Below are positions 24,171 to 30,237 of a stretch of 30,237 bases of DNA, piece after piece (position 1 is the first letter of the stretch; each line of letters starts with the position of its first letter). The stretch is from CAYMST01 sp964393115. GTDB taxonomy: Bacteria > Bacteroidota > Bacteroidia > Cytophagales > Cyclobacteriaceae. The notes under the pieces were generated by a model, which did not search any database, was not told the DNA's origin, and saw only the letters and a list, made by a program, of their open reading frames with translations. The position numbers and the translations under genes are program-made. The DNA lies in the NCBI GenBank assembly GCA_964393115.1, contig CAYMST010000020.1, forward strand, positions 1 to 30,237, given 5' to 3'.

Positions 24171-27100
24171 ATGAATCTACTTAGAAAACACACCAAAGTT
24201 GTTGCTATTTTTCTTTTAATAAATGCTGTACAGTTTGTATTTGGCAATAGTGTTGCATATGCTTTGACCAGCGGACCATCAGCGCCGGAAGCAACCAGTT
24301 TCGAACCAATAGACACTAGTGATATGGTGAACTTGAACACTGGAGATTTTACTTATAATATTCCTTTGATCGAAGTTCCTGGTCCAGCGGGTGGTTACCC
24401 ACTTGGGTTATCTTATCACGCTGGAATTCAGCCTTTAGAAGATGCTTCGTGGGTTGGTTTAGGTTGGACTCTGAACCCCGGAGCGCTTAACCGATTTGTA
24501 AGAGGGACACCCGATGATTGGAATGGTACGCTAAACACTGATCGCGTTTATTGGGCGGGAGGAAGAACCAACACTTTTTCCATTGGATTATCTTTAAGTG
24601 TAGCTGGGGTAGTAGGTGTTTCCGGGAACTTGGCTATATCCAATGATACGTATAAAGGGTATGGTACAGGAGGTAGTGTTGGACTGGACATATCGGTTAC
24701 CAAAGAATTGGAAGTTTTAAAAAAATTATCCAAGGTAACCAAAAAGAAGTACAAATTATCTGTGGGTGGAAACGTTGGAATATCAGTTTCTCATGGTCCT
24801 TATGCGGAGTCAGATGATATAAGTACTGAATTTCATGTAAACGCTATAGCTGGTTTATCCGATGATAAAAAAACATGGAAAAAAACGGCATCCATTGGAT
24901 GGTCTACATCTAAAGGATTAAACTATTCACAAGGGATTAGTGTGGGTTTAGATAAAACGGTAGGGTTGTCATCAAAGATAAGTGCTTCAACTAAAAAAGG
25001 CATTCAGGGTTCTGCTGATCTTAGTTACATTACAAAAAAAGGAACATCTTTTCCCTTAACTGGTGTATCCATCTCCGCTACTGGAGGTAAGGCAAGTACA
25101 AGTATTGGAGGGGTTTCTTCGGTTAACAGTAGTTCTCTGGCCGGAAATATGTCTACAACAAGTAAAGGGTTTAGTTTCCCAATTCCAATTTGGCCAGGAG
25201 TTTTCTCACTGTCCATTGGTTGGGATCAGCAAAGATATTGGATAGATGAAACAGAGCACTCTAACTTATTTGGTGGCTTATATCAACCAAGTGCCAATAT
25301 TGCAAGTAAAGAAGGGGATTTTGATTTCTTTGATAACAATTCTTTTGATTCGTACACAACTTTTGACCAAAGTCAAGAATCAATCGATTTAGAAAAGGGA
25401 AGTAGTCATGATTTTGGGTTAGCATTTATGAATTATGACAACTATATGGTAAATGCTCAAGGGATAGGAGGAAGCATACAGCCCTATCATTTTCAACAAT
25501 ATACACCCCGTAAGAATCTTCGTGAAGTAGAGAAAAAAGAGGTTAAGAAGTTTTTGAGAACGGAAACAGAGGTAGTAACTAAGCGGTTTGTAAGCACAGA
25601 TGTTACTCCTATGAAGGATTATGATAATAAGCTCCAGTTTCGTTTTATGAATGATTTTTCGAATAAATATAAATACGATTCTCCAGACTTCACGGCCACA
25701 GGAAATAAAATAAATAAGTATGACTTTGAGTCAGTACTACCAGAGACAGGTCTTTATCGTGAGGACATTAATAAATTGGTTAGCTCTAGAGCCATTCGTT
25801 ACTTCACAAATCAAGAGATTTTAAATGGTGAAAGTTTTAAGTATGGTTTTATTGATACTAAAGCGACTGGTTTTGTAAGAAGAGGCAACGACGATACACG
25901 TAAAAGATACTCCAAAAATGGTGATAAAATTGGTGGCTTTATGATTACCAATGAAACGGGTGTTACCTATCACTTTGCTTTGCCCGCCTATAATTATCGT
26001 GAATATCAAGAATCTAAGAACCGAGATAATGATTTTGATATTAAGAATTATAGCCTAAAAATAGAACAGTATGCTTACACTTGGTATCTCACTGCTGTCA
26101 CTGGTCCAGATTACGTGGATAGAAACAACGATGGATACGTTAATCCAGGCGACTGGGGATATTGGGTGGAGTTTGATTACGGTAAGTGGTCAGATGTCTA
26201 CAAATGGCGAAATCCCTTTAGCGGCGCGCATATAGATATCGACGCCAATTTCGAGAATTTCTCTTCTGGTCTGAAAGAATTATATTATTTGGACGCTATT
26301 AAAACCGCTAGTCATACCGCCCTATTTATTAAATCTCCTCGAAATGACTCTAAATCTAGAAAAACAGCTCCGGACTTTGAGCATGGAGCAAGTATATTAG
26401 ATCAAGGACAAGATGACACCAATAATAGAAAATGGAAGGATGACTTTGTCTATCATTACGATGAAATGAGCTATAACTGTGAATGCCATTATCAAGTGAA
26501 AGATGAAGAGACCGGTCTTAATTTAGACGTTGAAAGAGCAACTTTATCATACAAATTAGATCAGGTCCAAGTAATGAAACTTGATAAGATTGTTTTAATG
26601 AAAAATAATCTTATCCAAGATGCTCTTGATAAAACCAAAGGAAATGAATTTTCAAATAGCGTTCCTGTCAATTGGGTTGTTCATTATGATAATTCAAATA
26701 ATTTGGAAGTTGAAAATAAGTGTGACCATTCAGTACTAACATCTAAAACTTTTGTCTATCATGAGCCCAAAAACGTTTTAGATATTGGAGATTTTGGAGA
26801 TAATCTATCTGAAGTATTAAGTCGATCCGTTGAGTCAATAGATTTTCAAACCAATTATAGTCTTCGGAACGGAGCTTTGACATTAAATTCAATACAGCAA
26901 CTTGGTCCAAATGGAGCTATTGCACTTCCAAAAACGATATTTGGATATGGATGCAACCCGAGGTTGCCGCAAGGTAGTACAAAGAAGTACGTTGATTCTT
27001 GGGGAATGTATAAGAGCAGCGGTAGAATTCAACAGTGTGGTCCAGATGCCGGAGCCCTGTTAGATCATGATAATAAACATCATGATCACTATCATGCCTG

Positions 27101-30100
27101 GTCTTTAGATCATATTAGAACAGGAACTGGAGGAGAGATTAAAATTAAATATCAACCAGATGAATTTAAAACCGCAGTCTATGGCGGTAAAGTAATGTCG
27201 GTAGTTGGAGCAGAGATATTTGATGAATCAACAAATACCGCAAAAATAACTTTTTCGAACTATCATGATACAAGACCATATAGAGAATCTCCTAAAACTA
27301 ACTTTGTCTTGAAATCAATGTTAGCCAAGGAGTTTACTGATGTATTGGTTTATGATTATGAAGCTGATGATTCCAATCCTGTCATTGGTACTCGAGATGT
27401 TTCTGCACCTTCAGCAGAGTATGCGTTCGAAGAGCATGATGTTATAAAAATAGTCACTGGAGAAACTTTGGGCATTAATGAATTCTTAGTGACTAGTCCA
27501 AATTTAATTTCCGCACTAAAGCAAAGTGGAACGAATCAAACATCTGAGATACCTTGGAGTAGCTACCAAGGCCCTCTCAAAAATATGTTTACTGCTATTC
27601 CTGTCGGTTATAAATCTATTGTTAGGCGTCAATATAAGAACACAAATAGAACATTAGTTGCTGGGGGAATAGAAGTCGAAGTAGATAAGACCGAAAAAGG
27701 AAGTGGACTTAGAGTCAAATCGTTATCGATAGATGACCCATTCCGGGATGTTATACATACTACTTATTATGATTACTCTGATCCAAATGATGCTGATGGT
27801 GAAACTTCTGGCTATACCTCATATATACCAATGAGCTTACCAAGAGCGGATTTTAAATTTCCAGATACTGATAACTACAAAGAGTATAAAAGGTATTATT
27901 GGTCTAAACCTTCTTTAACTTGTTCTGATTGTTATGAAGGTCTAGTAGAAGTCTCAAGTGATTTTAATCTCGAAACGATAGACCAAAAAACATCAGAATT
28001 CGATGGAGTTCGATATAAGAAGCTTTTGCGCCAAATTTCCCTAACCCCTCATTTACCTGCACCAGGTGCAATGTATGGTTACGTAACAACAAGTGAAAGT
28101 GTTACCGTACGTGGCGTAGAACGCTTTAATCCTTACAAGTCGAGGCATGAATTTCAAGTATTCCATAAAGGAATGTTGGGAACTATTAGGCTTAGTGGTA
28201 ATGAAACCAATCCCACTTTTAAACATAAGCTTGTGGCCATGAAAGATTTCACCTTAAGTGTTGGTGAATTAAAAAGTATAACGCTCTTAGATGAACATGA
28301 TAGAAAAGTGTCCAAGTCTGTTTATCATTTCCTTCATGACGACGCTGTCGCAGAAAATGTTACGAATGATGATCCTAATATAGAAAACGATTTTGAAGCT
28401 TTGGTAGATATATACGAACCGAAACTGTCTTCGTTAGGGCATAATGGGATAAATGGAGACCAAGGTGTAATTCATGAAACTTTTGTAGATGGTAAGATTA
28501 TTCATAACACCCCTCTAGGTGATAAAAGATATTATTCAGCAGTTCGATTAGAGAAGTATCCTTCTGTGAATGTTGGAGAAACACATATCAATTATAAAAC
28601 AGGTTCTAAAACTAGAACAGACAACATCTCATTTGACTTTTATACTGGAAGTGTTACACAAAACATGGTTACAGATGACTATGGAAATAAATATATCACG
28701 GAAATATTACCAGCATATAGTGTTGATTACGGCGAAACATACGTAGGTATGGGACTCAAGGATATGGATTATAAGAAAAAAAATATGTTGGCTCAAACAG
28801 CTGCTAGTTACACATATAAAGTTAATCCAGAATACATACCTCATTCGGGTGATGATTGGAAATCCTCAGATAATTTATTGGCCGCAATTGGAGGAACCGC
28901 CGATACTTGGTCAACTGAAATTCCTAATATTCAGGCAGAGAAGTTAACAATTGAAATTTCTAGTTACCTGCCAGGTCAAGCCACTATAAAGTGGCCTTAT
29001 CTAAATCGTCCTTTGAACGTTGGTGATAAATTTGACGTATTCGTGGGGTCAACCGTGTTTAAGGCAAGGGTTAATGCATTCTTTGGTAACTTCAATGATG
29101 ATAACCTATCTTATAGCATCAAGTTCTTAAATCAGGCGCCTTCGTTGACCTCTTCCTATTCATCTTATTCTATTGAACATAGCGGAGTATATCAAATAAA
29201 CAACAACTATTCTTTTATCGGGATTCCTGGGATCGGTACTAATAGGGATGGGTCTTATCCATTAGAAAATTTTTCGGAATTCAATAACTGGACTGGTGTT
29301 CAAGAAACAATAATTGGATGGCAAACGAATTCTGCGATAACCTTGGTAGATAAGTATTCTCATATCTTAGAGAAAAAAGACGTAAACGGTCAGTTTTTGG
29401 CAACTAAGATGAATATGGATCATGTTTTAGTGAAGTCTACCGTAGCAAATGCAAGTTATAACGAGTTTGCTTTTAGTGGTGCTGAGGAAAGACGTATTAG
29501 GTCAGGAGATATTAAGGATCTCGGTGGTGGAATTATACAACCACATGGTTCAAGAATAAAGAATAGTACAGAATCTCATACAGGTGACTACTATATACGC
29601 ACCACTGGCGGTGGTAAAGCATTTGAGTTCACTACTTCTTCTTTGCATAAGGGTCGTTCATATTTGGTACAAGTTTGGACCACCAATCCAAATGGACTAG
29701 TTATTGATAGTGATCAATCAGGAATGATGGGAGAATCTCATATTGAGCTAGGAAGGGCAGAAGGTACTCCTTGGTATCTAGTTGAGCGAACATTTCAACC
29801 TACCGAATCAAGTCTTTTAACCAAGATATGGGTCAGGGGAACTACAGGTAACAATATTCGATTTGATGATTTTAGAGTAGTTCCCAACGATGCGGCCATG
29901 TCAAGCTATATATATGATCCAATCACTGACAGGTTGGTTTATATATTGGGAGCAGATCATACGTTTTCGAGATATGAGTATGATGCCGCGGGTAGACTTA
30001 TAGATACTTATAAAGAGTCCTTGATATATGGTATTAAGCATATTACTAGAAATAGTATAGATACTGCCCATTTCGAGCGAATTGATCCAGTAAAAGCTGC

Positions 30101-30110
30101 TAAAAGATAA
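24171..30110 (+). CDS. Giant secreted Rhs-like protein without Rhs core or toxin tip
   Basis: The protein has 1979 residues. A signal peptide covers about 1-31. Residues 34-118 match the conserved N-terminal domain of Bacteroidota Rhs-like proteins (SPEATSF-type start, DMVNLNTGDFTYNIPLIEV, EDASWVGLGWTLNPGALNRF). Residues about 120-345 are Gly/Ser/Lys-rich and repetitive, probably beta-stranded (SIGWSTSKGLNYSQGISVGL). Later family landmarks follow: WVEFDYGKWSDVYKWRNPF, YYLDAIKTASHTALFIKSPR, and about residue 943 DSWGMY with AWSLDHIRTGTGGEIKIKY. A jelly-roll-like domain occupies about 1790-1905 and one YD/Rhs repeat (FSRYEYDAAGRLIDTYKES) about 1930-1950. No RHS-associated core or variable toxin follows. 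The gene seems richer in A+T than its neighbours. It probably forms a shell-like or filamentous beta structure outside the cell; the function is unknown. Confidence 0.82.
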   Translation: MNLLRKHTKVVAIFLLINAVQFVFGNSVAYALTSGPSAPEATSFEPIDTSDMVNLNTGDFTYNIPLIEVPGPAGGYPLGLSYHAGIQPLEDASWVGLGWTLNPGALNRFVRGTPDDWNGTLNTDRVYWAGGRTNTFSIGLSLSVAGVVGVSGNLAISNDTYKGYGTGGSVGLDISVTKELEVLKKLSKVTKKKYKLSVGGNVGISVSHGPYAESDDISTEFHVNAIAGLSDDKKTWKKTASIGWSTSKGLNYSQGISVGLDKTVGLSSKISASTKKGIQGSADLSYITKKGTSFPLTGVSISATGGKASTSIGGVSSVNSSSLAGNMSTTSKGFSFPIPIWPGVFSLSIGWDQQRYWIDETEHSNLFGGLYQPSANIASKEGDFDFFDNNSFDSYTTFDQSQESIDLEKGSSHDFGLAFMNYDNYMVNAQGIGGSIQPYHFQQYTPRKNLREVEKKEVKKFLRTETEVVTKRFVSTDVTPMKDYDNKLQFRFMNDFSNKYKYDSPDFTATGNKINKYDFESVLPETGLYREDINKLVSSRAIRYFTNQEILNGESFKYGFIDTKATGFVRRGNDDTRKRYSKNGDKIGGFMITNETGVTYHFALPAYNYREYQESKNRDNDFDIKNYSLKIEQYAYTWYLTAVTGPDYVDRNNDGYVNPGDWGYWVEFDYGKWSDVYKWRNPFSGAHIDIDANFENFSSGLKELYYLDAIKTASHTALFIKSPRNDSKSRKTAPDFEHGASILDQGQDDTNNRKWKDDFVYHYDEMSYNCECHYQVKDEETGLNLDVERATLSYKLDQVQVMKLDKIVLMKNNLIQDALDKTKGNEFSNSVPVNWVVHYDNSNNLEVENKCDHSVLTSKTFVYHEPKNVLDIGDFGDNLSEVLSRSVESIDFQTNYSLRNGALTLNSIQQLGPNGAIALPKTIFGYGCNPRLPQGSTKKYVDSWGMYKSSGRIQQCGPDAGALLDHDNKHHDHYHAWSLDHIRTGTGGEIKIKYQPDEFKTAVYGGKVMSVVGAEIFDESTNTAKITFSNYHDTRPYRESPKTNFVLKSMLAKEFTDVLVYDYEADDSNPVIGTRDVSAPSAEYAFEEHDVIKIVTGETLGINEFLVTSPNLISALKQSGTNQTSEIPWSSYQGPLKNMFTAIPVGYKSIVRRQYKNTNRTLVAGGIEVEVDKTEKGSGLRVKSLSIDDPFRDVIHTTYYDYSDPNDADGETSGYTSYIPMSLPRADFKFPDTDNYKEYKRYYWSKPSLTCSDCYEGLVEVSSDFNLETIDQKTSEFDGVRYKKLLRQISLTPHLPAPGAMYGYVTTSESVTVRGVERFNPYKSRHEFQVFHKGMLGTIRLSGNETNPTFKHKLVAMKDFTLSVGELKSITLLDEHDRKVSKSVYHFLHDDAVAENVTNDDPNIENDFEALVDIYEPKLSSLGHNGINGDQGVIHETFVDGKIIHNTPLGDKRYYSAVRLEKYPSVNVGETHINYKTGSKTRTDNISFDFYTGSVTQNMVTDDYGNKYITEILPAYSVDYGETYVGMGLKDMDYKKKNMLAQTAASYTYKVNPEYIPHSGDDWKSSDNLLAAIGGTADTWSTEIPNIQAEKLTIEISSYLPGQATIKWPYLNRPLNVGDKFDVFVGSTVFKARVNAFFGNFNDDNLSYSIKFLNQAPSLTSSYSSYSIEHSGVYQINNNYSFIGIPGIGTNRDGSYPLENFSEFNNWTGVQETIIGWQTNSAITLVDKYSHILEKKDVNGQFLATKMNMDHVLVKSTVANASYNEFAFSGAEERRIRSGDIKDLGGGIIQPHGSRIKNSTESHTGDYYIRTTGGGKAFEFTTSSLHKGRSYLVQVWTTNPNGLVIDSDQSGMMGESHIELGRAEGTPWYLVERTFQPTESSLLTKIWVRGTTGNNIRFDDFRVVPNDAAMSSYIYDPITDRLVYILGADHTFSRYEYDAAGRLIDTYKESLIYGIKHITRNSIDTAHFERIDPVKAAKR

Positions 30111-30122
30111 AAGACTTGAATT

Positions 30123-30233
30123 ATGAAACTGTTATTGACAAAAGGATTACTATTCTTTTTCACCTTCTTATGCCTCTTACCGGCGCAAGCTCAAATCTTA
30201 ATTGAAGGTGGAGATGGCTATTTATATGTGTGA
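30123..30233 (+). CDS. Short secreted ORF or truncated gene start
   Basis: An ORF of 36 codons begins 12 bp after the giant gene, so it should be co-transcribed with it. Residues 1-22 form a clean signal peptide (LLFFFTFLCLLPAQA with an Ala-x-Ala site), followed by QILIEGGDGYLYV and a TGA stop. The short mature part suggests either a secreted peptide or the start of a longer gene broken by a premature stop. The window ends four bases later, so this cannot be resolved. Confidence 0.4.
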   Translation: MKLLLTKGLLFFFTFLCLLPAQAQILIEGGDGYLYV

Positions 30234-30237
30234 GAAA

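Noticed and set aside
1..30237. CRISPR arrays, tRNA or rRNA genes, insertion sequences, prophage
   Set aside because: No regularly spaced repeats, cloverleaf patterns, transposase or phage motifs were seen on either strand.

Overview
The window looks like chromosomal DNA of a free-living, probably marine member of the Bacteroidota (Cytophagales-like). This rests on a type IX secretion (T9SS) sorting domain, a TonB receptor with a carboxypeptidase-D-like N-terminal extension, a GSCFA protein, a very large Rhs-like secreted protein of the kind found in this phylum, and several promoters fitting the phylum's TTG-N19/20-TAnnTTTG pattern. I see no rRNA, tRNA, CRISPR array, insertion sequence or phage gene.

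Layout. 1-1841 (minus): a TonB-dependent outer-membrane receptor, cut by the left edge, with a Cys/His-rich N-terminal region and a 29-bp perfect FUR-type palindrome upstream. 2275-4974 (minus): a compact unit of an AraC regulator, two tandem DUF6326-like membrane proteins and a zinc-free MDR oxidoreductase. 5170-9861 (plus): a 1563-residue T9SS-exported glycoside hydrolase-like protein with many Ig-like modules and a duplicated beta-rich module. 10031-12617 (plus): a second AraC regulator, an extended-SDR reductase and a four-helix membrane protein. 12852-14588 (minus): a large lipoprotein with a clear terminator. 15157-17683 (plus): an FAD monooxygenase and a divergent GSCFA protein. 17930-20736 (minus): a three-gene proton-translocating transhydrogenase operon. 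20970-30233 (plus): envelope genes, namely a Lys-rich coiled-coil outer-membrane protein, an OmpH/Skp-like chaperone, a small lipoprotein, a 1979-residue Rhs-like secreted protein and a very short secreted ORF at the right edge.

How the genes work together. Each AraC regulator probably controls the oxidoreductase beside it. The transhydrogenase operon links the proton gradient to the NADPH pool. The most unusual block is 20970-30233: all its genes are on one strand and all products are predicted to enter the envelope or be secreted. The giant protein has the N-terminal half of a Bacteroidota Rhs protein but ends after about one YD repeat, with no Rhs core and no toxin tip. Whether this block is one system cannot be settled from sequence alone. 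The other leads are the palindrome next to the Cys/His-rich receptor, the probable leaderless GTG start at 20970, and the GSCFA protein that has lost parts of its defining motifs.
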